A stretch of 64,000 bases of DNA from Planctomycetaceae bacterium (GCA_014762625.1 JABURQ010000112.1:1-64000); one strand, 5' to 3'. Counted from the first letter of the stretch, positions 45,627 to 55,766 are shown. The notes: generated by a model not told the origin, from the sequence alone. Numbers and translations: made by a program.

Positions 45627-47715
45627 AATTTTTGGACTGGAGCTCTTCCAACCGCTCACGGATCTTCTCGACGCCGCTCACGGGCAGTTCGCAACGACCT
45701 CGATCGCAGAGATACAACGTCGGCTGACCGTTCACCGCCGAACGTCCGGAAAAGAGTGCCTGCAAGTTGTCACAGTTCTGAAGATTGGGTGCAGCTTCCA
45801 GCCATAACACTTTCGGTAGAAACGATGTCCGGTGGATCTCGCGAATCGCCTCGCTTTCGTCTTCATTCTCCCCGGGAAAGAAAATCGCCTCATAAGTCGG
45901 TCCTCGATACAGATCGAACGCCATCAGCGATTGCCCCGAGACGAGTGGAATTTGCGCCATCTGGCCGGAGAGGAGTTTCAGGATACGTTCGGCGGCCTCT
46001 TCAAATTCGGTCTGATTTAGAATGCGTCCGAGTTTCAAAAGGGCCGTGGCGGCAAGTGCGTTCCCGGAAGGAGTGGCATTGTCCTGGGTGTCGATATTGC
46101 GGGCGATCAATTCCTCGTGATCGTCGGCGGTAAAGAACAGACCGCCGGTTTCATCATCCTGAAACAATCGCAACATGTGCGTTGCGAGTGCTTCCGCATC
46201 CTCTAAATACTCCACATTTTGGGTGGCGAGGAACAGTTCAGTCAGTCCGTCCACCAGCCCGCTATAGTCATCCAGGCAACCCGCGAACCGCGCCCGACCA
46301 TCTTTCCAAGCATGTTGCAGACGTCCGGACTCATCGAACAGATTCTGTTTAATGAAAGAAGTCGCGGATTGAGCCGCTTCGAGGTATCGAGGTTCATTGA
46401 AAACGGCTCCTGCTTTCGCCATTGCGGCAATCATCAAGCCGTTCCAACTGACGAGAATTTTATCGTCCCGTCCGGGAGCAATACGTGTCTTGCGGCGTTC
46501 GAACAGCTTTTCTCGACACTCGGCGAGTTTCGTTTTCACATCTGCCGCGGAAAGATCGAATTTCTCCGCCGCATCGTCGTCACTCAAAACTCGTTGCAGA
46601 ATCGTTTTTCCCTCCCAGTTGCCGGGCGCCGTGACGTCGTAACAGGCACAGACGAGTTCTGCGTCTTCGCCGAGAAGTTGTTCGACTTCCCCGCGCTGCC
46701 AGACGAAGAATTTCCCTTCTTCGCCTTCACTGTCGGCGTCCTGCGTGGAATAGAAGCCTCCGTCGGGTTGGGTCATCTCACGCAAAATATAATCGAGCGA
46801 TTCCCGGACGACTTCCTCATAACGGGGTTCGCCGGTCAGTTGCCACGCTTCCAGATAACCGGGAATGAGTAATGCATTGTCATACAACATCTTCTCAAAG
46901 TGCGGGATGAGCCAGCGCGTGTCGGTGGCGTACCGATGAAAGCCACCTCCGAGATGATCGTAGATCCCACCCGCCGCCATCTTGTCGAGCGTCAAGCGAG
47001 CGAGCCGAAAGCCGTCTTCACTCTGTGCGCGCTGGGCGACGCGCAACATCAACCGGATATCCATCGGGTGCGGAAACTTGGGCGCCTCACCGAAGCCACC
47101 ATGCTCCGTGTCAGTGGAGGAGATCAATTCGCGAAGCGCGTTCGAAAGCAGACTCTCGTCGAGTTCCGCCTCGCCCGAGCGAACCTGTCCCATTTGCTGG
47201 ACTGCCGACGTCAGTTCATCGGCTCCCTGCATCAATTCCGCTTCGCGATCTTTCCAGACAGTCTGCACGCGATTGAGAATGTCGGTGAAACCAGGCATTC
47301 CCATCCGGGACTGAGGCGGCCAATACGTTCCGCCGAAGAACGGCTTGAGATTGGGAGTGAGGAAGACCGACATCGGCCATCCGCCGCGTCGAGTGAGCGC
47401 CACCACGGCGTTCATATAGATCTGGTCGAGATCGGGACGTTCCTCGCGATCGACTTTGATGTTAACGAAGTGCTCGTTCATGATCGTCGCGATGTCGTCA
47501 TTCTCGAAGCTTTCATGCTCCATCACGTGACACCAGTGACAGGCCGAATATCCGATGGAGAGAAAGATCGGCTTGTTCTCGTCGCGCGATTTTTGGATCG
47601 CCTCCTCGCCCCACGGATACCAGTCCACGGGGTTATAGGCGTGCTGTTGCAGGTACGGACTGGTCTCGTCCTTGAGGCGATTGGCGGGACGGGGCTTCTC
47701 GGAGGCGGAATTCAT
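45613..47715 (-). CDS. YyaL-type thioredoxin-fold/DUF255 protein
   Basis: 700 aa. The N-terminal thioredoxin-like domain starts with [20 protein letters not shown] and has the CxxC pair in [16 protein letters not shown] near residues 55-70. An (alpha/alpha)6-barrel similar to mannosyl-glycan or N-acylglucosamine epimerase-like folds fills the rest ([28 protein letters not shown]). The family is widespread in bacteria and eukaryotes with poorly known function; no catalytic role is claimed. No signal peptide. It ends inside the convergent sulfatase gene. Confidence 0.92.
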   Translation of the reverse strand: MNSASEKPRPANRLKDETSPYLQQHAYNPVDWYPWGEEAIQKSRDENKPIFLSIGYSACHWCHVMEHESFENDDIATIMNEHFVNIKVDREERPDLDQIYMNAVVALTRRGGWPMSVFLTPNLKPFFGGTYWPPQSRMGMPGFTDILNRVQTVWKDREAELMQGADELTSAVQQMGQVRSGEAELDESLLSNALRELISSTDTEHGGFGEAPKFPHPMDIRLMLRVAQRAQSEDGFRLARLTLDKMAAGGIYDHLGGGFHRYATDTRWLIPHFEKMLYDNALLIPGYLEAWQLTGEPRYEEVVRESLDYILREMTQPDGGFYSTQDADSEGEEGKFFVWQRGEVEQLLGEDAELVCACYDVTAPGNWEGKTILQRVLSDDDAAEKFDLSAADVKTKLAECREKLFERRKTRIAPGRDDKILVSWNGLMIAAMAKAGAVFNEPRYLEAAQSATSFIKQNLFDESGRLQHAWKDGRARFAGCLDDYSGLVDGLTELFLATQNVEYLEDAEALATHMLRLFQDDETGGLFFTADDHEELIARNIDTQDNATPSGNALAATALLKLGRILNQTEFEEAAERILKLLSGQMAQIPLVSGQSLMAFDLYRGPTYEAIFFPGENEDESEAIREIHRTSFLPKVLWLEAAPNLQNCDNLQALFSGRSAVNGQPTLYLCDRGRCELPVSGVEKIRERLEELQSKNFTTS

Positions 47716-47794
47716 GGTCTTCGATCGTGCAAAAAGAAAAAATCTTCTCCTTGCATCCTAGGACTCACACCACCACTTCACAACGTCACCATTT

Positions 47795-49342
47795 TTACTC
47801 ACCAGGCAGAGGGCGAGATTTGGGCAAATGATTGACGAGCCCTGCGTCAGTCCGCTTCAACTCGGCGACCATCGCCTTCCGCATCTGCTTCACCTTCCTG
47901 GAGAATTTAGGATCGAGCGCCAGGTTGTGGAGTTCCTCGGGATCTTTTTCGAGGTCGTAAAGTTCTTCCAGTTCGTTATCGAGCAACGCCCGGATGTACT
48001 TGTAACGTCCATCCATCACGAGAATCCACCACGGCACACCATTGAGGTAGAGATCGTCCGGATCGGTCGGCAATTTGTCGGTGTCGCTGCCGTACTTGCG
48101 GCCCGTAAACGCCAGCATCACCGAACGGTCTCGTTCCTGTTCCGGATCCATCGCCAGCGGTTTCAGATCGTGGCCGTGCATTTTCCACGGCAGATCGATG
48201 CCCGCGAAACTGAAAAAAGTGGGAGGCAAATCGACGCCCGCCACCGGTTCCCGGCACAGTTTTCCGGCGGGAAGGGTTCCCGGCATACTCATGATGAACG
48301 GCGAACGGATATTGGCATCGTACGGAGCAAGTTTCGTGCAGAATCCATGTTGTCCCCACGCGAAACCCTGATCGGAAGTGAAGACGACGAGCGTGTTTTC
48401 GAGTTGGCCGGTCTGTTTCAAAGTCTGTACCAGACGACCGACACTATCGTCGAGAGCCAGAACCCCTTGATGATACTGGCGAACCCAATCGGTCAAGGTG
48501 TTGCCGTGGATGCCTCGCGCTCCCTCAACGGTCCGTCCACCAAAGGCGCCCCCTTTCATTGCGGGGCGTCCCTGATCGTCTTTGACCCAGTATTCAATTT
48601 TCTGTTGCCAGTCCGGTTTCCCCGCACGAGGTGGGAAGATATCGGCCGGTGTGGGAATGCTGATATTCGGATACGAATCGAGATGACGTTCCGCGGGAGT
48701 GAACGGTCCGTGAACCGCGCCGAAGCACAGCCACAAATACCACGGTTTCTCGGCGTCGCGATGTTCGCCTTTCACGAAGTCAACAGCGAGATCGGTATAG
48801 CGATCGGTCGTATAACCTTTCGTCATGACCGGTTCGCCGCCGTTCGTTTCGATCAACTGATTATCGAAATAGTTCCCCGAGTTTTCGGGATAGCGGGGAC
48901 GATTCCAGACGACCTGGTAGTCCCAATCGCGACCGGGACCGGTATCAACGCCGGTATGCCATTTTCCGATTTGTGCCGTCGTATATCCTGCTTGGCGAAA
49001 AACTTTCGGCCAGAATGGGCATTTCTCGGGATCGTAGGCACTGCCGGGGTACTGACCTTCCATCCGCATCGATTCGACGCCGTACTGTTGATGTCCGGTG
49101 AGCATGGTGGCGCGAGACGGCATGCACCAGGTTCCGATATAGGCGTGAGAAAACCGCACACCGCTGTCCGCGAGAGCATCGATATGAGGCGTGTTGGTAA
49201 ACTCATATGATCCGGGATAACAACTTGTCGTCCGATAGGAATGATCGTCGGTGTAAATGAACAGGATATTGGGACGATCGGCCGCCGAGAGATTTGAGAC
49301 GAGAACGACCAACGAGAGGAAGGCGAGAGACAAGCGCGACAT
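47795..49342 (-). CDS. Type I sulfatase (formylglycine-dependent), copy 2
   Basis: 515 aa. A signal peptide (LSLAFLSLVVLVSNLSAA) precedes RPNILFIYTDDHSYRTT, the metal-binding opening. The formylglycine motif is WCMPSRATMLTG (CxPxR). AQIGKWHTG and VVFTSDQGFAWGQHG complete the expected active site. The two sulfatases differ considerably, so they should act on different sulfate esters. The ATG at 49342 was chosen since it opens the signal peptide; the longer frame overlaps the upstream gene. It lies about 100 bp after the HEAT/propeller gene. Confidence 0.93.
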   Translation of the reverse strand: MSRLSLAFLSLVVLVSNLSAADRPNILFIYTDDHSYRTTSCYPGSYEFTNTPHIDALADSGVRFSHAYIGTWCMPSRATMLTGHQQYGVESMRMEGQYPGSAYDPEKCPFWPKVFRQAGYTTAQIGKWHTGVDTGPGRDWDYQVVWNRPRYPENSGNYFDNQLIETNGGEPVMTKGYTTDRYTDLAVDFVKGEHRDAEKPWYLWLCFGAVHGPFTPAERHLDSYPNISIPTPADIFPPRAGKPDWQQKIEYWVKDDQGRPAMKGGAFGGRTVEGARGIHGNTLTDWVRQYHQGVLALDDSVGRLVQTLKQTGQLENTLVVFTSDQGFAWGQHGFCTKLAPYDANIRSPFIMSMPGTLPAGKLCREPVAGVDLPPTFFSFAGIDLPWKMHGHDLKPLAMDPEQERDRSVMLAFTGRKYGSDTDKLPTDPDDLYLNGVPWWILVMDGRYKYIRALLDNELEELYDLEKDPEELHNLALDPKFSRKVKQMRKAMVAELKRTDAGLVNHLPKSRPLPGE

Positions 49343-49442
49343 AACTGATTTTCCTGCAGAGTGTGGACTGTCGTCAAGACAAGCTTCCACACTAACCGAC
49401 CGCAGGCGGAAAAGCAGTATTTTTCGCTGAGAGAAATCCTGT

Positions 49443-51095
49443 TCAATAACGGTGCATGCGGCGGACAACGCCCACTTTCAGGTCGCGAATGACATTTCCG
49501 CCCCGGTCGAGTTCGCGCAATCCCGATTGATACCCGATCAGCAAATGCCCGTTATCGAGTTGGATGGCGTCGTAAGCCATTGGAAGTTTCTCCGCCGACC
49601 AGACGACATCACCTTTAGGGCTGTATTCTTTGACGCAACCATCGCGACCACAAGCAACGAGGGTGTTGCCGTTTTCGAGACGTCGCGCCGATTCGGGAGA
49701 ACGCACCTGATCGCCGGTCAGTTCCCAGACAGTCTCTCCATCGGAGTTCAATTCCAGTACGTGATGTCGATTGTTGACGGCGACGAGGGTATTGCCATTG
49801 CTGAGTCGCCGGGCGTCGGAAGGTTGTCCATCGACTCTGGCTTCCCAGATGAGAGTGCCGTCAGGAGCCAGTTCGCAGACACAGTTGCAGTTGTACAAAC
49901 TGGTCAGCATGTGTCCGTTGTCCAACAGATGCAGCGAATTGGGGATTCCCGGAAGCTCGTGTTCGCGCACGAGCTGGCCGTAGGCGTCGAGTTCGAGCAA
50001 CGATTTACGTTCCCAGTCGGCGAAGACGCGGTGCCCGTTCGTGAGACAGGCCTCTCCGCCACAGGCGGCTCGCGTTAAATCGGATTCGAAGACGAAGTTC
50101 CCCGATTCATCGATCTCAGCGACTGTGAAGGGACGGAACAGGCAGAGCAGGATACGCCCGGTGCGTTGCGTTCGTTGACGCAGCGGAACCAGCTCTCGTG
50201 TCGTCTGCGACTTCTGGGCTAACCAGGTTTCCCAACGCTTGCGAGCCGTCTCTCGATGTTCGGGTTCCGCATAGGGAGCGTAGCCGAACTGTTGGGAGGT
50301 CATCGTTTGTAATAACGTCGCGGATTGATGACGAATTTGAAATGAGGGCGAATTCAGCAGCCGAATGAGCGTCGGCAAAGCTTCCGCAGGATTGGACCAC
50401 GCCAACCCTTCAGCAGCGGAGAGCGCCAAACGATCATCGGCAAGTCGCAAACAATGGGTCAACATTGGTTCGGCGGCGGGAGATTCGATTCGCCCGAGAG
50501 CCACCAACGCCACTTCACGAATGGAGACTTCGTCGGCTTCCGAGGCGATGAAGAGTTCGTGTTCGACGGAAGTATCGACACTCGCCAGTAACGCCTCGCG
50601 GGCTTCCTGTCGCAGATAGTCGTCGTTCAATTGCGGAATCAAAGGCATCAGCATGGGAACGGAACGAGAGGATCTGTGATGTCGAATCGTTCGCAACGCG
50701 GCAAAGAGAACGAAGTCCCCCTCGGCACGGTGTTTCTTTCGCAACGATGTAGCACGACGACGGATCTCGTGGTCTTTGTGAGTTTCAGCAATCGCCAGTT
50801 TCACCTGAGTCAACTCGGGAGCTTCGCTGAGTGCGAACATCGCTTCGCGACGTTTGCGAAACTGTTTGGCACCGAGTTGATTGATGAGTTCCTGTACCTG
50901 CTCTTGATCGTGATGCTGGGGATGCAGTCGCCCGATGTATTGCAGCAAGTCGTCGAGATCGGTCGAGAGACCGTGCTCGTGCAAGGCATCGATGTAGAGC
51001 GGTCCCGGAGAAACGGGGGGCTCTTGAGCCTGGAGAGAGAGCGAAACGGCCAGAGCGGCCGCAAAACAAAGCGACACATGCGTAAGACGCAACAT
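49443..51095 (-). CDS. Secreted HEAT-repeat protein with C-terminal beta-propeller
   Basis: 550 aa. A signal peptide (VSLCFAAALAVSLSLQAQE) is followed by HEAT-like helical repeats (about residues 65-270: YLRQEAREALLASVD, SIREVALVALGRIES, SFQIRHQSATLLQTM). A propeller follows with repeated NGHxL/NGNTL...ELxxDGxxxWE blades (NGHMLTSLYNCNCVCEL; NGNTLVAVNNRHHVLEL; NGNTLVACGRDGCVKEY; NGHLLIGYQSGLREL). The blades resemble aryl-sulfate sulfotransferase or PQQ-like propellers, which is suggestive next to a sulfatase, but the catalytic His of such sulfotransferases was not confirmed. The gene shares a strand with the sulfatase 100 bp downstream. Confidence 0.82.
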   Translation of the reverse strand: MLRLTHVSLCFAAALAVSLSLQAQEPPVSPGPLYIDALHEHGLSTDLDDLLQYIGRLHPQHHDQEQVQELINQLGAKQFRKRREAMFALSEAPELTQVKLAIAETHKDHEIRRRATSLRKKHRAEGDFVLFAALRTIRHHRSSRSVPMLMPLIPQLNDDYLRQEAREALLASVDTSVEHELFIASEADEVSIREVALVALGRIESPAAEPMLTHCLRLADDRLALSAAEGLAWSNPAEALPTLIRLLNSPSFQIRHQSATLLQTMTSQQFGYAPYAEPEHRETARKRWETWLAQKSQTTRELVPLRQRTQRTGRILLCLFRPFTVAEIDESGNFVFESDLTRAACGGEACLTNGHRVFADWERKSLLELDAYGQLVREHELPGIPNSLHLLDNGHMLTSLYNCNCVCELAPDGTLIWEARVDGQPSDARRLSNGNTLVAVNNRHHVLELNSDGETVWELTGDQVRSPESARRLENGNTLVACGRDGCVKEYSPKGDVVWSAEKLPMAYDAIQLDNGHLLIGYQSGLRELDRGGNVIRDLKVGVVRRMHRY

Positions 51096-51264
51096 ACGGC
51101 ACCTCGCCTTCCTTGCAAGGTCTACGTGACATCCTGCGACCGTTCATCTTGAACCGTCCACAAGGCAGGATGACGCCCGATCTCTCAGAAGTGCGTCAAT
51201 GGTGCGGGGCGAATGGTAAATCAATTACGACATCCGCATCTAGAGCAATCGGCGCGCCCGAGCC

Positions 51265-51285
51265 AAAAAATTCAGACAATCTGAA
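51265..51285 (-). terminator. Terminator directly after the metal permease gene
   Basis: A 6-bp AT-rich stem (51271-51276 with 51280-51285) with a 3-base loop is followed on the minus strand by six Ts (51270-51265). It begins two bases past the stop codon. Confidence 0.65.
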
Positions 51286-51287
51286 AA

Positions 51288-52691
51288 TCACTCACCCTCA
51301 GGGTGCCGTTCGTCGGGAATATCCCTGCCGTGCGGGTCGGCACCGGGCGTATCGAGTTCATCTTCCAGTTGCGAACGGATATCGGGATTCAGATAGTGCT
51401 CCACGCGGGCAGCGGTTTCGTGCAAGTGGGTATCGGGAAGCTGAAAATGTTTGGCCATATACGCTTCCCAGAGACGGTGAGAACGGACCAGCTTGCGAGC
51501 CGATTCACGACCGATATCCGTTAAATGGTAACCACTTGGATCCGAAACGATCTGCTGATTTCGACTCAAACTCGCCACCGCCAGACGGGACATCATCCAA
51601 CCAAGCCCCAGATGCTTGCGGACGAGGTCCATCGCCCCGACCTGCCTCTCTTCCATATCCACTTCTTCGATTCGATACAGGAGACCCAACAGGTCATCTC
51701 CGGCAATTTTGACCGATAAACGGACTCTTTGGACGAATTGGCTGAAAATTCCGTGTCGCGGACTGAATAAAACCGCCAGCAGAAACAACATGCCGCACGT
51801 TCCAGCCATCATGCCTGCTGTGGAGGCATCCCGCACCGTCTCGAACCCGAGACGAGGGAAAATGATCGCGGGAAGCGTGATGGCCATCAAATGACCGAGA
51901 AACGCGGACAACGCCGAAACCACCAGCGCAATCCCGATCAATCGTCCGTAGCGATCGGTGAGTAGGTGGGCGGTGGCCGCCGGAACAATCAACAACGCAA
52001 TCACCAGAATGTTCCCCACACTCTCAAACGCCGCCACCAATGTGGCTGCCGTGACTGCCATCAATCCGTAATGCATCACGCGTGCGTTGATTCCCATGGT
52101 CGTCGAGAGTTCGGTATCGAAGGTACTGATTTTCAACTCCTTGGCGAACAGGACCACCAACGTCAGATTGACCAGCAGCATGATGCCGTTGGTGATCGCG
52201 GGAGCCGGCGGTTCTCCCTTCACCGAGATCGCCGTCGTTTCAATGGTTCCGTAGAAGACGCAATCCGGATCGATGTGCAATCCGCTGGGAGCGCTACGGA
52301 CCAGCAACAACCCGAGGGCGAATAAGGAAGTAAACACGACACCTAACGCTGCGCTCGCTTCCACTCGTCCTAATTTCTGGATCCATTCGGTCATAAAAGC
52401 CGAGAAGACACCGATCGCCATCGCTCCCACAAACATCACCGCATGTCGGGTAGCGATGTAAGTCTCTGTATCGATCCAACCCGAAACGCGCAGCGCGTTG
52501 GCGAATAGAATCGCTCCAATGATTCCCAGCAGCGAGGTATGACTGAGCGCATCCCCCATCAGGCTTTGTCGACGAAGGACCAGAAACGTTCCCGGAATTG
52601 CACACGCCATCGCGGCGAGTGCCGCGGTGGCCGCCATCCAGGTATCGCGGAAGTTCCAGTCCGCAGCGAGTTCAAGAAATTCGGAGAACAT
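51288..52691 (-). CDS. Metal ABC transporter permease fused to a DtxR/MntR-like domain
   Basis: 467 aa. Residues 1 to about 300 form an ABC-3 type permease of the ZnuB/TroC family, with CAIPGTFLVLRRQSLMGDALSH near the start and FESVGNILVIALLIVPAATAHLL in the core. The last 140 residues are a winged-helix plus dimerisation module like DtxR: YHLTDIGRESARKLVRSHRLWE, HLHETAARVEHYLN, ADPHGRDIP. It probably imports Mn2+, Zn2+ or Fe2+ and may sense the metal on the cytoplasmic side. The ATPase and binding protein genes are not in the window. The ATG at 52691 follows the thioredoxin stop after one base; earlier ATGs lie inside that gene. Confidence 0.9.
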   Translation of the reverse strand: MFSEFLELAADWNFRDTWMAATAALAAMACAIPGTFLVLRRQSLMGDALSHTSLLGIIGAILFANALRVSGWIDTETYIATRHAVMFVGAMAIGVFSAFMTEWIQKLGRVEASAALGVVFTSLFALGLLLVRSAPSGLHIDPDCVFYGTIETTAISVKGEPPAPAITNGIMLLVNLTLVVLFAKELKISTFDTELSTTMGINARVMHYGLMAVTAATLVAAFESVGNILVIALLIVPAATAHLLTDRYGRLIGIALVVSALSAFLGHLMAITLPAIIFPRLGFETVRDASTAGMMAGTCGMLFLLAVLFSPRHGIFSQFVQRVRLSVKIAGDDLLGLLYRIEEVDMEERQVGAMDLVRKHLGLGWMMSRLAVASLSRNQQIVSDPSGYHLTDIGRESARKLVRSHRLWEAYMAKHFQLPDTHLHETAARVEHYLNPDIRSQLEDELDTPGADPHGRDIPDERHPEGE

Positions 52692-52692
52692 T

Positions 52693-53295
52693 TCAAACCC
52701 CGCTTTCAGACGGTTCCGCATCGGAAACGGGTTTCGATTCAGCGAGCGTTCGCTGTAAAGCGTCTGCCATTGATTCCTGTTCGGACATCCCCCGATTCCA
52801 CCACACCTTCCCATCGCGACCGATGATCCACATCGCGGGAATCGCTTCGCCGTTGAAGGCGATCAGGGTATCCACAGCAGAAGCACCGAAGCCGTTCGGC
52901 CAAGTGATTTTACGATCGTCGAGCCATTCCAGGATGTCGGCTTCCTGCTGGGGACCGGCGGCGGTAATCCCAAAAAAGCGGACTCCCTCAGAGGAAAACT
53001 TTTCTTCGAGTTCGACCAGTTCGGGAGCCGTTTGATAACAGGGGAGACACCACGTCGCCCAGGCGACGACTACATAAACCTCTCCCTCCAGTTCTTCCTT
53101 GGTAGGAGCGTCCCCTTTGACCCAAATGTCGGCTTTTAATTCGGGAGCTTTTTTGCCAACTTCCAGACCGCCGTCATACGTCGCTCCTCCCGATCCGAAC
53201 CATTGAAAGAACGCAAAGCTCAATACCACGGCGGAGATTAAAATCAGCGTAAATTCGCGAGCGGAACCCTGAATGTGAGGTTTTGAGTCATTCAT
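52693..53295 (-). CDS. TlpA-like membrane-anchored thioredoxin
   Basis: 200 aa. One N-terminal membrane helix (FTLILISAVVLSFAFFQWF) anchors a periplasm-facing thioredoxin fold of the TlpA/ResA type. The redox motif is WCLPC in YVVVAWATWCLPCYQTAPEL; the cis-Pro is in AIPAMWIIGRDGKVWW. It should reduce disulfides in exported proteins. The ATG at 53295 was chosen because the upstream extension is basic and lacks character. It is followed after one base by the metal permease gene, so the two are cotranscribed; a link to metal-binding thiol maintenance is inference. Confidence 0.9.
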   Translation of the reverse strand: MNDSKPHIQGSAREFTLILISAVVLSFAFFQWFGSGGATYDGGLEVGKKAPELKADIWVKGDAPTKEELEGEVYVVVAWATWCLPCYQTAPELVELEEKFSSEGVRFFGITAAGPQQEADILEWLDDRKITWPNGFGASAVDTLIAFNGEAIPAMWIIGRDGKVWWNRGMSEQESMADALQRTLAESKPVSDAEPSESGV

Positions 53296-53549
53296 GACAT
53301 GATTCGGGGGCGATGAACGGCGTCCGGGTAAAGAAATATGTTTCGAGTCGGCGAAACGTTCTGATTTCAAGTATAAGCCGCGCTGCACAGGGTGACAAAC
53401 GGTTGTGGCTCTCCAATTCACCGGGATTTACGTCTTGTCGAGACAAAACAGAGAGATTCCCGGCTTTCGGTCTGGCCATCATCACTCTCCCCCTTAGAAT
53501 CGAAGAGGTGCCCGTTTATCAAGAGATTCGCCCTGGTTTCGAGTTTTCC

Positions 53550-53834
53550 ATGAGTTCAAGCAGCCCTGATTCCCGCTACAGTGAGTTTTCCCGCGCAAAC
53601 TGTCTCAAAAAAGGGGCGATGTTCGGATTTGCGCTCGGCATGTTGGCGGGATTGATCTGGATCGGTCTCGCTCCGCCGGACGACAGTGGTGAAATTGGAA
53701 CCGTCGCCATCACACGCTGGCGGAACGTCATTCTGGCCGGTATTGGAATTGGGTTCCTGGTCGGAGCCTGCTGGCCGAAACCCAAAGATTCCCACACCGG
53801 CCCCGAAAACACATCAGCCTCTTCCAACTCCTGA
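53550..53834 (+). CDS. Small two-TM membrane protein, 94 aa
   Basis: Not recognised. The soluble Ser-rich N-terminus is followed by two membrane helices (GAMFGFALGMLAGLIWIGLA and VILAGIGIGFLVGACW) and a short charged end. The ATG at 53550 is preferred; the upstream frame contains no protein-like sequence. It ends 7 bp before the VWA gene, so the two are probably cotranscribed. Codon usage fits the neighbours. Confidence 0.65.
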   Translation: MSSSSPDSRYSEFSRANCLKKGAMFGFALGMLAGLIWIGLAPPDDSGEIGTVAITRWRNVILAGIGIGFLVGACWPKPKDSHTGPENTSASSNS

Positions 53835-53841
53835 AGCCCTC

Positions 53842-54978
53842 ATGCCCGATTATCGTTTCTCAAAATTCGACGAATCCGAACAATTCTCTCCCCAATCCGC
53901 GGATCAGATCTTCGATCAGCTCTCCGAATACATGATGCAGTATGGAGACGAAGTTCTCGACCAACTCGAAGATTGGGAGGAGACCAATCCCGAAGTGCTC
54001 GAAATGTTGATGAAGCAGGGACTCATCGACAAGGATTCCGAGGGCAAATACATCGTGACGCCCAAAGGAATCAAGCGGGTCGAGATGAAATCATTGGAGG
54101 AACTTTTCAATGTGAACCGCAAGGGGCAAATCGGAAAACACGAAACCGAATTTCGCGGCGCGGGAGAGACGCGGCACGAAGAGTCACGCCCCTACGAATA
54201 CGGCGATCAAATCTCCAACCTCAACATGCACGAGACACTCAAGAATGCCATCTACCGACAAGGAGGCGGTTCGCCTGTGCGAATCGCGGAGGACGATCTG
54301 GTCATTCACGAGACCGAATACCAATCGAACTGTGCGACCGTGCTTTTAGTCGATATGTCGGGGAGTATGAGTCGCTGGGGAAAATTCGCCCAGGCGAAGA
54401 AAGTGGCGTTCGCCCTGCAATCGCTCGTCCGCGGACGATATCAGGGAGACTTCCTGCAAATTGTCGGTTTCTACACTTATGCGGCGGCGCTTTCGGAAAA
54501 ACAGTTGATGAACGCGGCGCCCAAGCCGGTCAGCATTTTCGATCCGCGCGTTCGTCTGCGGATCAATATCGACAACCCACCAGGCTTTGTTCCGGAACAT
54601 TTCACGAACATCCACGCGGGATTGCAGTTCGCCCGACGGACGCTCAAACGTCAGCCAGCCCAGAACAAGCAGATCATCGTCATCACCGACGGAGAACCGA
54701 CTGCGCATGTGGAAGGTCGCGACATCATGCTGATCTATCCCCCCTCGCAGCAGACGGAAGCCGTCACCCTCGCGGAGGCGAAACGATGCGCCCAGGAAGG
54801 AATCAACGTCTCCAGTTTCGCGCTGATCGAGGATTACTTTTATCTCGAACTGGTGAACTTCGTCGAGAAGATGGCGATGGTCACCGGGGGAATTTCGGCC
54901 CACTGTAAAGCCGATAATCTGGGAAGCGTCGTGATCGACTCTTTTGTGAACGGTCGCAAAAAACGTCGCACTCGTTAG
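53842..54978 (+). CDS. von Willebrand factor A-domain protein
   Basis: 378 aa, cytoplasmic. An acidic N-terminal region (QSADQIFDQLSEYMMQYGDE) precedes the VWA domain, whose MIDAS site is VDMSGSMSRWG near residues 168-178, with ITDGEPTAH later. It resembles the VWA proteins that work with MoxR-type AAA ATPases, but no such ATPase is in the window. ATG at 53842. The following esterase starts about 47 bp later. Confidence 0.9.
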   Translation: MPDYRFSKFDESEQFSPQSADQIFDQLSEYMMQYGDEVLDQLEDWEETNPEVLEMLMKQGLIDKDSEGKYIVTPKGIKRVEMKSLEELFNVNRKGQIGKHETEFRGAGETRHEESRPYEYGDQISNLNMHETLKNAIYRQGGGSPVRIAEDDLVIHETEYQSNCATVLLVDMSGSMSRWGKFAQAKKVAFALQSLVRGRYQGDFLQIVGFYTYAAALSEKQLMNAAPKPVSIFDPRVRLRINIDNPPGFVPEHFTNIHAGLQFARRTLKRQPAQNKQIIVITDGEPTAHVEGRDIMLIYPPSQQTEAVTLAEAKRCAQEGINVSSFALIEDYFYLELVNFVEKMAMVTGGISAHCKADNLGSVVIDSFVNGRKKRRTR

Positions 54979-55025
54979 AGTGGAACGCTGACACTTCCAC
55001 TCGATCCTTCCCCGAAAGCCTGCGC

Positions 55026-55766
55026 ATGAGCTATCAGTACGAGACCCGCTCGATCGGCCCACTCAATTGCGGCGTTCTTCAAACCGAGAACGCTCCCCAG
55101 CAACCGAAACTCGCGGTCGTCATGTGCCACGGTTTCGGTGCGCCGGGAGACGATCTGGTCGGACTGGCTCCGGAACTTCTCACTCATCTGGATCGGGCGG
55201 ACCACGTCCGATTTTATTTCCCACAAGCTCCTCTTTCCCTCGTCGAAATGGGAATTCCCGGTGGTCGAGCGTGGTGGATGCTCGATCTGGAATTGCTGGC
55301 TTTGGCGGCAGAAGGAAAACTGGAACGGGACCAACGCGACGACACACCGGATGGAATGCTGGAAGCCGTCGGACAACTGAAAGAAACGGTGGCCGAAATC
55401 CGGTCGGAAACCGGTCTTCCCATGAACCGGATTGTGCTGGGAGGCTTCTCGCAAGGATCGATGGTGACGACCGATTTGGCCTTGCGTGGTGAAGATGCTC
55501 CGGCGGCGTTAATTATCTATTCCGGCACTCTGCTGAGCCAACAGGCATGGCGCTCCGGTGCCGAACGAAGACAGTCTCTTCCGATAATTCAATCGCACGG
55601 TCGGCAGGATCCGATTTTGCCATTCCGAGTGGCGGAAGATCTCCGCGATCTGTTGTCGGAATCGGGTTGCGATGTCACTTTTCTCCCGTTTGACGGCCCC
55701 CACACAATCCCCCAGATCGCCTATGAAGGCACGATCCAGCTTCTCCAAAATCTGCTCGATGCCTGA
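55026..55766 (+). CDS. Phospholipase/carboxylesterase (alpha/beta hydrolase)
   Basis: 246 aa. The alpha/beta hydrolase fold of the carboxylesterase/acyl-protein thioesterase group is shown by VVMCHGFGAPGDDL at the start, the nucleophile elbow GGFSQGSM (Ser near residue 141), HGRQDPILP (Asp near 194) and DGPHTIP (His near 225). It should hydrolyse short-chain esters or lysophospholipids; no signal peptide. ATG at 55026. Confidence 0.92.
   Translation: MSYQYETRSIGPLNCGVLQTENAPQQPKLAVVMCHGFGAPGDDLVGLAPELLTHLDRADHVRFYFPQAPLSLVEMGIPGGRAWWMLDLELLALAAEGKLERDQRDDTPDGMLEAVGQLKETVAEIRSETGLPMNRIVLGGFSQGSMVTTDLALRGEDAPAALIIYSGTLLSQQAWRSGAERRQSLPIIQSHGRQDPILPFRVAEDLRDLLSESGCDVTFLPFDGPHTIPQIAYEGTIQLLQNLLDA

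Noticed and set aside
44073-45659. 528-codon open frame on the minus strand
   Set aside because: Antisense to sulfatase copy 1, which has complete active-site motifs and a signal peptide.
47828-49210. 460-codon open frame on the plus strand
   Set aside because: Antisense to sulfatase copy 2; no protein family features.
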